64,000 nt of DNA from NCBI GenBank assembly GCA_046331425.1, contig JAXLQU010000003.1, positions 62,001-126,000 of the forward strand, read 5' to 3'. Below are positions 28,802 to 39,432 of the stretch, one piece after another (positions within the stretch are counted from its first letter, which is position 1; each line of letters starts with the position of its first letter). The notes under the pieces were generated by a model. It saw nothing but the letters and a program-made list of their open reading frames with translations, was not told where the DNA came from and did no database searches. A program made the translations under genes and the position numbers. Source of the stretch: JANNUT01 sp046331425. Lineage in GTDB: Bacteria > Acidobacteriota > Polarisedimenticolia > J045.

Positions 28802-29762
28802 GCGTTCTTCGCAAGCCGCAGCGACGGCTCACATTCGAGAGCGGCGGCTGGGTCTTGGTTTTGGCGTTGGTATTGGGCTTGGCCTTCCTGATCTCAGTGT
28901 TGCTCGCGGCACGCGCAGCGCGACGCGCGCCGAAAACCTGATGCGCAAGGTGGTGCCGGCTTCGATCTCACAACCTGCGTCGTTGCACGCGAACGAATTG
29001 CGGACACCGGTATCGGCAAATCTTCGATTCCTCACGCTGGACCAACCGAGTTCTTCACACCGGCGGATGCAGACGCCCTGACGATCTCGCCCTCGCCAAC
29101 AAGTACCTGGTTGGTAGTGATCGCGTGATTGGCCTGGAGGCCGCCGCATCAACGCGCCTACCCGTTGCGCGTACTGGCTGGGCACGAGGTACTCAACGAC
29201 GCTGGCCGGCAATGCCGGCGGCGACCGGCATCAACCTGAAGGACACGGCGATCGTGTTCGAGCGGCGGGTCGGCAATGAAACGCTCGACTTCGGTGTTTC
29301 CGCGGGCCTGCTCTACAACTCGACGCTCTTGGTGTACGACCGGCGCCCGTCGTGGCGCGATGAAAGCCTGTGGAGTCCGTTGCAGGGGCGGGCAGTCCAG
29401 GATCGCCGCCTCGAGCAATCAGACCCTGACGATCGTCCCGAGCACGGTCCTGCTGGCAGGAGCGGCGAACGCTCCATCCCGAGACCTTGGTGATCAAGCC
29501 GGCACCCGCGATGGAGGAAAAGTACCAGAGCGATCCCGTACTCGATGTACTTCGGCTCCGACCTGCTGCGGTTTCCGGTCGATCCGATGCCCGCCGTTCG
29601 CGCAGCGTCAAGACTCCGCTGACAATCGTCCGCCGCCACGATGGCAGCCTCGTCGATTGCGATCAAGGCGACATGGCCTGCACCGCAGGGCGAGGCGATC
29701 GCGCAACGCTGTGGTTTGCCCGGGTACTCGGTGGCCGTCCCGAGGCCCGGTCGCGTGAGTGA
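28802..29762 (+). pseudogene. DUF3179 domain membrane protein, heavily frameshifted
   Basis: Boundaries are approximate. An N-terminal helix (GGWVLVLALVLGLAFLISVLL) is followed in other frames by FDLTTCVVARERIAD, EFFTPADADAL and KYLVGSDRVIGLE. YPLRVLAGHEVLND then appears, and the long in-frame piece DTAIVFERRVGNETLDFGVS (29250-29312) with LLYNSTLLVYDRRP. Later pieces read LWSPLQGRAV, YFGSDLLRFPVDPMPAV and LTIVRRHDGSL. These match DUF3179 proteins in order. At least six frame changes are needed. Function is unknown; DUF3179 proteins are exported or membrane-bound. It follows ctaB and faces the oxidase genes. Confidence 0.65.
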
Positions 29763-29812
29763 GCGGACGTTCGACGAACTGACGTTCGTGGAGCGCTGGC
29801 GCCACTGCGGTC

Positions 29813-30377
29813 CTAAGCCAGCGTGATCAAGACCGCAACAGCACCAGCCAGACAGCGTCGAGGAAGTGCCAGTACATCGCGATGTAGCCGACACCAGGGT
29901 GATAGCTACTCGAGTACAAACCACGCCGGGCGCGAAGCCAGATGTACGCCAGTGGAGCAAGCCGCCGATGACATGGGCGCCGTGCACCGCCAAGACCCAC
30001 GTGAGTTTGTACGAAGCCTCGCGAGCCGGATAGAGCGCGGTGATCACCGTTGCCAGTTGTAGGTTTGCAGGATCAAGAAGAGCAGTCCGAGGATCAGCGT
30101 AACGCCAATCCCGTCCGCAGCGATGATTGATTTCCGCTGCGAACACCGGTGAGAACAGCGTGGCATATGCCGTTGCAGAGACCAGAAATCAAGGCGTCGG
30201 CACCGCTCGCCGGAGAAATCGAGGCGACACCAGCAGCAACACCCGGAGCGGCGAATGATCAAGAAACCGATCACACCATAAGCAACAACATCGTCGAGCG
30301 TTGCAGCGCGATCCACATCGCCCAGATCCTGGCCGGCTGGCTGGCAAAGATCGTCGGCGCCTGGAAGAACCCATCAT
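29813..30377 (-). pseudogene. Second heme-copper oxidase subunit III-like protein, frameshifted
   Basis: Boundaries are approximate. The order of recognisable pieces on this strand is RIWAMWIAL, GVTLILGLLFLILQTYNWQ, LTWVLAVHGAHVIGGLL, LAYIWLRARRGLYSSSYHPGV and GYIAMYWHFLDAVWLVL, ending AVLITLA with a TAG at 29813-29815. HGxHxxGG and YWHFLD are hallmarks of oxidase subunit III. The estimated 188 residues match the short subunit III-like proteins encoded at the end of many ACIII-linked cox operons. Several indels break the frame. Confidence 0.65.
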
Positions 30378-30438
30378 CGATGTTCCAACGAAGAGGAGAG
30401 TACGCAGCCGAGGCCCGCGGAGTCTACGACCTTCAGCC

Positions 30439-30815
30439 TCAGTACCGCAGTTCGGCAGTTCGCCGGCAGGTGCCACCGATCCTCGGCGATAACCCTGACC
30501 CACTTCTCCGAGAAGGTGGCCGTCGAGCAGGGCGAGTCCAATGAACAACATCATTGCCAGGCAGCAGGGCTGATGAAGACCAGGTCGAAGGAGCGTCCCA
30601 CCAGACGCAAGGGCGAACAACGCGACCAGCGACGCCTGGCAACGCTACAGCAAGCGCGATCATCGATGCCGAGCAACCTCGAGATCCATCGAGCGCAACC
30701 ATCGGCCTGGTGAGCACCCATCGACAGCGAAGACGCCGAGCAACAGGCGCATCGAGGACGTGGACATGCAACCGCCTGCTGGTCGGCCTGCGCGCAAGGT
30801 GGCCGCGTGAGCCAT
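30439..30815 (-). pseudogene. Cytochrome c oxidase subunit IV-like small membrane protein, frameshifted
   Basis: Starts at ATG 30813-30815 (MAHAATLRA), with GAGG upstream and 10 bp after the coxC stop. Recognisable pieces are MIALAVAL, LVGRSFDLVFISPA and MMLFIGLALLDGHLL in different frames, giving about 125 residues with three helices, the layout of the subunit IV/CtaF family. The pattern in which a polar loop follows a helix ending RLVGRS matches that family (RLxxRxxxL/F). The 3' boundary is my estimate. Confidence 0.5.
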
Positions 30816-30825
30816 CGGTCGATCC

Positions 30826-31662
30826 TCAGGAGATCAGGTAGAGCAGCGGGAACAGGAAGATCCTGCATCAGATCGACCAAGTGCCAATAGATGCCGACGA
30901 TCTCGACCGGGGTGAAATAGGTGGGCCCGTAGGCTCCCGCCAGGGAATTCTTGAACGCCCAGGCGAGCATCCCCATCCCCACCAACACGTGGATGCCGTG
31001 AAGCCCGGTCATCATGAAATAGATCCCGAAGAAGATCTGCACGTTGCGCGGTTCCGGACCGAGTTCGTGACCGGTCTCGTCAGCCGCTTCTGTTACCACT
31101 GCAAGCCCTTCAGGACCGTCGGCAGGAACCAAGATCAATGGGCGATCGGGATTCTGAGCTGGCGCCGCCACGACCGATGTTGCGGTGGAGGGTGTCGTCG
31201 TCGCCGTGGTCCCGGCGCTGCCACCGTGTCCTTCGGACCGCCTCGCGGAGCACATGGGGAAGAGTGCCGGGGAGCAGTGCGTCGTGGAACTTGTGGCTGT
31301 GAGTTCCAAGTACTTCACGCACATGAAGCCGAGCCTGCCCATGAACGTCAGCGCCAAGAGCACCGGGATCTGCTTTTCAGACCGAGCTGCGCGGCGCGTA
31401 CCGCCATCGCCATGGTCAGCGAACTGGTGATCAGCACAACCGTGTTGATGCCGCCGAGACGCGCATCGAGAAACTTGTGTGCGTAGTGAAAAATCTCCTG
31501 GTGCAAGCCGCGGTACACCGCGTAGGCGCAGAACAGTCCACCGAACATCAAGATTCCGGTGACCATGAACAGCCAGACGCCGAACTTCGAGGCGGCGAAC
31601 TGCTGCGCCGGCGTATCGAAGTGGTGCTGCAGATGCGGATCGTGGCCGTGACCGCCGCTCAT
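30826..31662 (-). pseudogene. coxC: Cytochrome c oxidase subunit III, frameshifted
   Basis: Starts at ATG 31660-31662 with GGAGG upstream; the ribosome-binding site overlaps the end of coxA. The N-terminus MSGGHGHDPHLQHHFD is His-rich, followed by FGVWLFMVTGILMFGGLFCAY and LITSSLTMAMAVRAAQLG in the first frame. Other frames carry LTFMGRLGFMCVKYLE, VQIFFGIYFMMTGLHGIHVL and YFTPVEIVGIYWHLVDL. It ends with LLYLIS and a TGA at 30826-30828. All seven helices of subunit III can be traced and the total length is a multiple of three. At least three frame changes are needed. Subunit III supports proton uptake and stability of the oxidase. Confidence 0.8.
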
Positions 31663-31666
31663 CGCC

Positions 31667-33330
31667 TCACGCCTCCTGCTTCTTGTAATAGCCGCCGGTA
31701 GCCTCGTCCCACTTCCAGTCGTCGTACCGGTACGCCCAATACCGGCACCTCGGCAAAGTTGTCGTGTGGCGGAGGCGGATGGCGTGTGCCATTCGAGTGA
31801 GTTGCCGCCCCAGGGTTGGCGGGCGCCACGCGCCCGTTCTTCAGCGAGTGCAGCAGGTACCCCAGTGTGAGGAACAATCCGATCGCCATGATGTAAGACC
31901 CGATCGAAGAGACCATGTGCGTGCCGTCTGAACTCGGGGGACGTAGTTGTAGTAGCGGCGCGGCATGCCCTGCTGGCCAAGGATGAATTGCGTGAAGAAC
32001 GTCTGATTGAAACCCCAGAAAACGAACAGACAGCCGATCTTGCCGAGCGTTTCGTTGAAGCATCCGCCCCGTCATCTTGGGCCACCAGTAGTGCAATCCG
32101 CCCAGAAACGCGACCACCGTTCCGCCGACCATCACGTAGTGGAAGTGGGCGACGATGAAGTGGTGTCGTGCAAGTGCACGTCGACGGCCAGCGTGGCGCA
32201 GTGCAAGCCGGTGAGTCCCGCCGATCGTGAACAGGAACATGAATGACAAGGCGTACCACATTGGCGTGGCGCAGACGATGTTCCCTTTGTACATCGTGGC
32301 CAGCCAGTTGAAGATCTTCACGGCCGAGGGGATCGCGACACTGAAGGTCAAGGCGCTGAAGATCATGGTGACCAGCCGCGACTGCCCCGAGACGAACATG
32401 TGATGGCCCCACACGATGAAACCGAACAGCGCGATCGCCACCGAGCTATAGCCGATGAAGCGGTAGCCGAAGATCGGCTTGCGCGAGAACGTGGGGATCA
32501 GCTCCGAGATGATCGCCATACCCGGCAGGATCATGATGTAGACGGCGGGGTGTGAATAGAACTAGAAGAAGTGTTGGCCAAGACCGGGTCGCCACCCAAG
32601 GCCGGGTCGAAGATCCCGATACCGAGTGTTTTCTCCAGACAGAGTAGAAGCAACGCATCGCCAACACGCGCCGGAGTGGCCAAGATCTGGATGATCGTGG
32701 TGGCGTAGATGCCCCACAAGAACAACGGCATGTTGAACCAGGTTATCCTCGGCGCCCGCAGTTTGTGGATCGTGACGAGGAAGTTCAGTCCGGTGAGAAT
32801 CGAACTGAATCCCAAGATGAATGCCCCGAGCGTGGCGGGAATGACCGCATCGGTGGTGCTCGTGCTGTAGGCGTGTAGAACGTCCAGCCCGTATCCAAGC
32901 CGCCCTTCGCCACCGACAACAGGATCACCAGCGTGTTCCAGGCACCAGATGTAGAACTCAGCAGATTCATCCTCGGAAACGCGACGTCTTTGGCGCCCAG
33001 CATCAAGGGCAGAACGAAGTCGAGCTGCCGGAATTGGGGATGATGAACATGAACACCATGATGGCGCCGTGCATCGTGAAGGCGCGGCTGTATGTCGCGG
33101 CCTCCATGATGGTCTTGCTGGGGTCAGCAACTCGGTTCGCACGGCGAGCGCGAACAGTCCGCCCATCAAGAAGGCTGCCAGAGCACGCCGATCAGGTACA
33201 TCACGCCGATCCGCTTGTGGTCGAGCGTGAACATCCAGGACAGGACCCCACGCGAGTGGGTCAGGTAGTTATCGCCGGCGACGTGGGCGCTGGGAGCGTG
33301 TGCTACGTGTGTCGTATCGATAGTTGCCAT
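31667..33330 (-). pseudogene. coxA: Cytochrome c oxidase subunit I, many frameshifts
   Basis: The catalytic subunit with heme a, heme a3 and CuB. The start ATG at 33328-33330 (MATIDTTHVAHAPSAHVAGD) is followed by WMFTLDHKRIGVMYLI, then the first break. The longest intact part is 31659-32534 region, reading GYRFIGYSSVAIALFGFIVWGHHMFVSG (CuB His pair), ATMYKGNIVCATPMWYALSF. The segment with the His-Tyr crosslink, FYSHPAVYIMILPGM, is present but preceded by an in-frame TAG where the family has Trp. The end RYDDWKWDEATGGYYKKQEA and the TGA at 31667-31669 are clear. The 1664-bp span gives about 554 residues, the normal length, but needs roughly ten frame corrections. Confidence 0.88.
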
Positions 33331-33337
33331 ACACGCC

Positions 33338-34348
33338 TCACTTCAAGGATTCGATGTATTTCGCGATTGCAAGCACTTCTTTGTCCTTGAGCCGGCCCGA
33401 GAAGGTAGGCATCACGGGCTGATACCCTTTGACGATTTGCGACTGCGGCATCAGGATCGATTGGCGTACGTAATTTTCGTCGACAAGCACGCGGCTTCCA
33501 TCGGCCAACTCCGCTTGTGTACCCCAGATTCCCTTGAGCGTCGGGCCGATGCCGTTGACCCCATCGACGTTGTGGCACTGGGTGCAGCCACTCTTATTGA
33601 AGTACTCCTTGCCGACCAACTCTAGTGGGCGGAGTTCTCCGGTCTTGGGATCTTTGAAGGGGTCGGAGGCGACAGTCAGCCACTTCTCGAATTCACCGGG
33701 TGCATGAATGATGGCGCGCGCCATCATATTGGAGTGACCGTCGCCGCAGTACTCGGTGCAGAAGATCTGGTAATCGCCCGGCTTTTCGCTCTGAAACCAG
33801 AGCTTGGTGAATCGGCCCGGAAGCACGTCGTGTTTGATGCGGAAGGCGGGGATGTAGAGCGAGTGGATGACGTCTTGCGAGGTCATCACGAGTCGCACTT
33901 TTTGGCCAACCGGAGCGTGCAAATCCTTGTCGAAGTAACCATTGGGATAGGTGAACTGCCAAGACCACTTCTGACCCGAAACCTGGATTTCGTAGGCGTC
34001 AGAGGGCGGGATCATGATGTGCATGTACCCCTGGAAACCCCAGTAGAAGATCATCACGACCAGACCCAACGGAATGATCGACCAGGCCAATTCCAAGGGG
34101 GTGTTGTGGCTCTCGGATTCGGGGGGAAGTCCGCCTGGACGGCCGCGGTACTTCCACATGAAGTACCCCATCAACCCCATGATCAGGACGAAGAAGAAGA
34201 TGCAGATCCAGTTGATGAAGCCGTACATCCAATCGACATCGCCGGCGACGGTCGAGGCAGGGTCGGGCAAACCCCAAGGTCCGCTGCTGTCGGCGAGCGC
34301 CAGGCTGGATAGACACAACACGAGGGACGAGGCGAGGAGCTTCTTCAT
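33338..34348 (-). CDS. coxB: Cytochrome c oxidase subunit II with fused cytochrome c domain
   Basis: 336 residues. A signal peptide of about 19 residues and two membrane helices (about 44-68 and 88-108) precede the cupredoxin domain. The CuA site is CTEYCGDGHSNM, with the second ligand set near SQDVIHSLYIPAF. A C-terminal cytochrome c domain follows, with heme motif CTQCH and axial Met in VMPTFSG, making this a caa3-type subunit. It accepts electrons from ACIII, directly or through a soluble carrier. It ends 7 bp before coxA and follows the SCO gene by 4 bp. Confidence 0.96.
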   Translation of the reverse strand: MKKLLASSLVLCLSSLALADSSGPWGLPDPASTVAGDVDWMYGFINWICIFFFVLIMGLMGYFMWKYRGRPGGLPPESESHNTPLELAWSIIPLGLVVMIFYWGFQGYMHIMIPPSDAYEIQVSGQKWSWQFTYPNGYFDKDLHAPVGQKVRLVMTSQDVIHSLYIPAFRIKHDVLPGRFTKLWFQSEKPGDYQIFCTEYCGDGHSNMMARAIIHAPGEFEKWLTVASDPFKDPKTGELRPLELVGKEYFNKSGCTQCHNVDGVNGIGPTLKGIWGTQAELADGSRVLVDENYVRQSILMPQSQIVKGYQPVMPTFSGRLKDKEVLAIAKYIESLK

Positions 34349-34352
34349 GGGT

Positions 34353-35216
34353 TCAATGTCCCGTTACCGGCAAGGCCTGCCGGCGGCGCGTTTCTGCGCG
34401 CCAAAACCGAGCCAGCAGGATGCCGAGTGTAAGCATGGTCAACAGTCCGCCGAGTCGTACGAAATTGGTCGCCGCGACGGTGTATCGCCCGGCGGCAGAA
34501 TCGTAGTGGAAACAAAACAAAAGCAACTGGTCCATCGCCGAACCGATCTCACCGTCGGCAGCTTCGGCCAATGACAGGCGCAACGTCTGCGGCTCGAACT
34601 TGACGCCGTACAGATAGCGTGAGACGTGGCCCTCGGGGGTGATCACGAAGATCGCGGCCGCGTGTGCGTACTCTTTGCGTTCTTCGACCCACTTGTACGA
34701 AAAGCCGATCGCATCGGCAACGCGTCGAACCTCGGCTTCGGTGCCGGTCAGGAAATGCCAACCCTCGGCGGCCGACTCTTTGCCGAGCGATGCGACGTAG
34801 TTCGCCTTCTTCATCGCTGCAATACGTGCGTCGTCGCGCGGATCGATGCTGATGGTCACCACCTCGAACTGTTGCCCCGGGGCAAACGGAATTTCGCGCA
34901 TCGCCTCCACGGCACCGTTGAGCACCAAGGTGCAGAGCATCGGGCAACTGTAGTAGTTGAGCGTCAGAACGACCGGTCGCTTGGGTTTGAAGTAGGAACC
35001 GAGCGTGACGACTTGTCCCTGTTCATCGAATAGCTGGGCATCCAGCGGCAGTTGAGCATTCGGCTTCTCGGTGATCCCCACACCTTCCAGTTCGTGAGGC
35101 AAGGCTTCGGCGCGATCGATCGCACGTACCGGCGGGGCGAGCAGCAAGACTGTCGCTGCGGCGACGAGAGCCGCAAACACGCGGTGTGCGTCAAATCGTG
35201 AGTGGCCGAGTCGCAC
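34353..35216 (-). CDS. SCO1/SenC family copper chaperone for CuA assembly
   Basis: About 287 residues. A signal anchor (HRVFAALVAAATVLLLAPPVRA) is followed by the thioredoxin fold with the copper-binding pair in YYSCPMLCTLVLNG (CxxxC). The conserved late His is probably in the EYAHAAAIFVITPEG region. Unusually for SCO it ends in another membrane helix (FVRLGGLLTMLTLGILLARFW), as in the SCO proteins of ACIII-cox operons. I use the GTG at 35214-35216, just after the TAG of the preceding small gene; the longer frame to 35408 would run through that gene. Confidence 0.9.
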   Translation of the reverse strand: MRLGHSRFDAHRVFAALVAAATVLLLAPPVRAIDRAEALPHELEGVGITEKPNAQLPLDAQLFDEQGQVVTLGSYFKPKRPVVLTLNYYSCPMLCTLVLNGAVEAMREIPFAPGQQFEVVTISIDPRDDARIAAMKKANYVASLGKESAAEGWHFLTGTEAEVRRVADAIGFSYKWVEERKEYAHAAAIFVITPEGHVSRYLYGVKFEPQTLRLSLAEAADGEIGSAMDQLLLFCFHYDSAAGRYTVAATNFVRLGGLLTMLTLGILLARFWRAETRRRQALPVTGH

Positions 35217-35218
35217 CG

Positions 35219-35524
35219 CTAGTGACTCCCGCTGTGCGCCGTCTCTTCGACGACCCATTCCATCGCTTTCTCGATCGGCAGCTTGCCGCCATCGCCCGTG
35301 AGCTGGGCCTGCTGCTGAGAGCGAATCAGCGCTAGTTGAGCCGGCGTGCCTGCATCGATTCGCCGCTTGGCTTCTTCTTCGGAGCGGTAGTAGTACGACT
35401 GCAACCACACCACGCTCGCGAACAACAGCGCGAATCCGACCAGGGCAACGAGGCCGACCGAAGCGATGTCCACTTCATTGCTGGTCTCACCGTGCTCGTC
35501 TTCGCGTTCGTGCAGTTCGGCCAT
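35219..35524 (-). CDS. Small single-helix membrane protein of the act-cox operon
   Basis: 101 residues: an acidic N-terminus (HEREDEHGETSNE), one membrane helix (VGLVALVGFALLFASVVWLQ), then a charged helical tail outside. It starts at ATG 35522-35524, 13 bp after actF, and ends 2 bp before the SCO start. Short membrane proteins occur at this place in many ACIII operons and may correspond to an accessory subunit such as ActG/ActH-like proteins, but the sequence alone does not identify it. Confidence 0.65.
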   Translation of the reverse strand: MAELHEREDEHGETSNEVDIASVGLVALVGFALLFASVVWLQSYYYRSEEEAKRRIDAGTPAQLALIRSQQQAQLTGDGGKLPIEKAMEWVVEETAHSGSH

Positions 35525-35537
35525 CGGGGACTCCGGA

Positions 35538-36794
35538 TCAAACGTTCTCGTAAGTGAGCGACTCTTCCAAACGCGGATCGCGCACGGCCAGCAACGAACC
35601 GGCGCCGAGTTGCTTGGCCAACAGAGCCGCCAACACACCACAGATGAACAACAGGCAGGTGAGATCGAGCAGGTGCAATGGAACAGCGTGACTGGCGTGC
35701 TCGACCGTGGCGGCGCCGGCTTCGGCGTGCCCGGCGTGCCCGAACTGAGGCATCACCAGCCAATACATATCCACGAAGTGGATGAACAAGTTCCAGTAGG
35801 CGATCTTCACCAAGAGATTCGGTCGCCGCTTGGGGATTCGCGAGACCAGCAGCAGGAACGGCGCAAGAAAATGCCCGAACAACAACAGCACACTTACCCA
35901 ACCCCACTGACCGTAGTAGCGGCGCTCCATCCAGCCGGTTTCTTCAGGCAGATTGGCGTACCAGATCAGCATGAATTGGGAGAAAGCAATGTAGGACCAG
36001 AACACCGTGAACGACAACATCCACTTGCCGATGTCATGGTAGTGATCGAGCGTAATCGTGTTCTGAAGACGTCCCGACTGCTGCAGGTGCCAGCAGATCA
36101 CGCACAGCAGCGCGTTGAAAGCGAAGAAGGATCCGGCAAAGAAGTACACGCCGAAGATCGTGCTGAACCAATGCGGGTCTAGCGACATCAGGAAGTCGAA
36201 GGCGAAGAACGTCGCGGTCAGCGCCCACAGCAGCACGGCGCCCGGCGCGAAACGCTCCATCTTGATTGTGAGTTCCGCATCGCCGCTCTCGTCTTGAGCC
36301 CGCGACGTGCGGTTGAAATAGCGAGCCAACAACGTCCAGATCAAGAAATACAGCACGACCCTGATGAGGAAGAACGTCATGTTGAGGTACGGCGCTTTGA
36401 GCTGCAGGATCTTGTCGTGCGCGACGGCGTCTTTGTCCATCCAGTGGTAGAGCTTCGGTCCCCACAGCAGAACGATCGGGATCACCAGTACTGCAAACCA
36501 CGGCACGGTACTCGCCGTCGCTTCGGCCAGGCGGCGAACAGCGACGCTCCATCCGGCGCGCGTGGTGTGCTGGATCAAGACGAAGATCAGCGCGCCCAGT
36601 CCGAGACTGATTCCGAAAGCGAAACTGGTGAGATACGACCAGGCCATCCGATCGAAACCGTGCTCGGTGATGGCGGCCAGACCCAGACTTGCCACACCGC
36701 CAACAACGGCCGCAGTCAACCCAAGACGAAACAGCTTGTCGCCGACAGCGCCTAGTTGCCGGTTCTCGTTGGTAATGTCGATCGCGTGCTTCAT
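35538..36794 (-). CDS. actF: Alternative Complex III subunit ActF (quinol:cytochrome c oxidoreductase membrane subunit)
   Basis: 418 residues with about ten helices, homologous to ActC/NrfD. Features include HGFDRMAWSYLTSFAFGISLGLG, the mid-protein FDFLMSLDPHWFSTIFGVYFF and WVSVLLLFGHFLAPFLLL. ActF is the second quinol-side membrane subunit of ACIII; it lacks a complete quinol site in known structures and probably takes part in proton translocation. The ATG at 36792-36794 overlaps the actE stop by 4 bp; the upstream open frame to 37184 is antisense-free coding of actE and not part of this protein. Confidence 0.92.
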   Translation of the reverse strand: MKHAIDITNENRQLGAVGDKLFRLGLTAAVVGGVASLGLAAITEHGFDRMAWSYLTSFAFGISLGLGALIFVLIQHTTRAGWSVAVRRLAEATASTVPWFAVLVIPIVLLWGPKLYHWMDKDAVAHDKILQLKAPYLNMTFFLIRVVLYFLIWTLLARYFNRTSRAQDESGDAELTIKMERFAPGAVLLWALTATFFAFDFLMSLDPHWFSTIFGVYFFAGSFFAFNALLCVICWHLQQSGRLQNTITLDHYHDIGKWMLSFTVFWSYIAFSQFMLIWYANLPEETGWMERRYYGQWGWVSVLLLFGHFLAPFLLLVSRIPKRRPNLLVKIAYWNLFIHFVDMYWLVMPQFGHAGHAEAGAATVEHASHAVPLHLLDLTCLLFICGVLAALLAKQLGAGSLLAVRDPRLEESLTYENV

Positions 36795-37459
36795 GGATTC
36801 CTCGGCGCGGCCACGGGAGCGCCGGTTGGCTGCGTCATCGGGGCAATCGTGGCGGCCGGATTCTGAGATCGCTGCAGAGCCTTCACGTAGGCAACGATGT
36901 CCCAACGATCCTCTACCGGGATCTGACCACCGTAGCTGGGCATGTTGCGGATCCCGTGCCCGATCGTGTTGAAAAGGTGACCGACTGGGCGGCTCAACAC
37001 CACGGCATCGTGCAGCGAACTGGGCGGAACCCAAGTTCCTTCCGCGAGTTGATCGGCTCGTTGCGCAATCGGCCCGTTTCCGTAACCGGATAGTCCGTGG
37101 CACGGAAAGCAATAAATGTTGTACCGCTCTTGCCCGCGCTGGATCATCACGCTGGTGATCGGTGTGGGGAATGTCGTGGCCCAACTACCGTCGGCGTTCT
37201 TGCCTTGGTAAAAGTGATCGTCGGCATGCAACTCGCCGCGGGCTACGGTGTTCGCCACAGGCATTCGCATCGTGCGGCCGTCGGCAAACATCGGGTTCGC
37301 CTTCTGCGTCTTGTACTTCGACTGGTTGTCCATGTCCGGAACCAGATGGATGCGCGGTTCTTCGCTCTTTTGTTGACGTGCGCGAGCGACGAGCGCCAGC
37401 GGAATGAGCGAGAGCGTCACCAACGCAACGCCAATGAAGATCATCCAGCGTGGGATCAT
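36791..37459 (-). CDS. actE: Alternative Complex III subunit ActE (monoheme cytochrome c)
   Basis: 222 residues. One N-terminal helix (WMIFIGVALVTLSLIPLAL) anchors a periplasmic cytochrome c domain with heme motif CFPCH and axial Met in NMPSYGG. The segment NPMFADGRTMRMPVANTVARG is the usual ActE pre-domain. It passes electrons from ActA towards the oxidase. It ends in a Pro/Ala-rich tail. The gene overlaps actF by 4 bp and begins 4 bp after actD. Confidence 0.92.
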   Translation of the reverse strand: MIPRWMIFIGVALVTLSLIPLALVARARQQKSEEPRIHLVPDMDNQSKYKTQKANPMFADGRTMRMPVANTVARGELHADDHFYQGKNADGSWATTFPTPITSVMIQRGQERYNIYCFPCHGLSGYGNGPIAQRADQLAEGTWVPPSSLHDAVVLSRPVGHLFNTIGHGIRNMPSYGGQIPVEDRWDIVAYVKALQRSQNPAATIAPMTQPTGAPVAAPRNP

Positions 37460-37463
37460 CGCC

Positions 37464-38016
37464 TCAGTCCTCCAACTCTTCGACGATCGCACCCGGTTGT
37501 GCTGCCAGGAAGTCCTTGACCTTCTGCGCATCGAACTTTGGATCTGCGGCTTCGATCACCACGAAGAAACGATCACGTGTCGCCGCCTTGAACGACTCGC
37601 TCTTCATGGTTGGGTGATAAAGCCGCGGCAGTCCGTTGGCCACCAGCATCCCGATGAAGGTGCTGAGCGCCGCGAACAACACGGTGAGTTCGAACGCCAC
37701 CGGAATGTTGGCCGGCAGGCTGAAGAACGGCTTTCCGGAAATGATCAATTTGTAGTCGACGGCATTCATCCACCATTGCATCAGGATCGCTGCGCCGGTA
37801 CCGGTCGCTCCGAACGCCATCACCACCCACGGCAAGCGCGACCATCTCAACCCCATCGCCCCGCTCAGACCATGCACGGGATACGGCGTGTGACAGTCCC
37901 ATTTGCGGTAGCCGGCATCGCGTACCTTGGTAGCGGTCGCCAGGAAACTATCGACGTCGGTGAATCCGGCCATCACACCCCACAACTGCGGGCCCTTTGC
38001 GGCTTTGGTCTTGGTA

Positions 38017-38033
<17 letters not shown>
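37464..38033 (-). CDS. actD: Alternative Complex III subunit ActD (DUF3341)
   Basis: 189 residues. The DUF3341 pattern is clear: GVMAGFTDVDSFLATATKVRDAGY, then DCHTPYPVHGLSGAMGLRWS, and two membrane helices (PWVVMAFGATGTGAAILM and PVAFELTVLFAALSTFIGML). The C-terminus is a small ferredoxin-like domain (DRFFVVIEAADPKFDA). ActD is a structural subunit next to ActC. Two ATG codons (38033, 38027) are possible; both overlap the end of actC by 10-17 bp, which supports coupled translation. Confidence 0.92.
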
Positions 38034-39429
<1,396 letters not shown>

Positions 39430-39432
39430 GGG

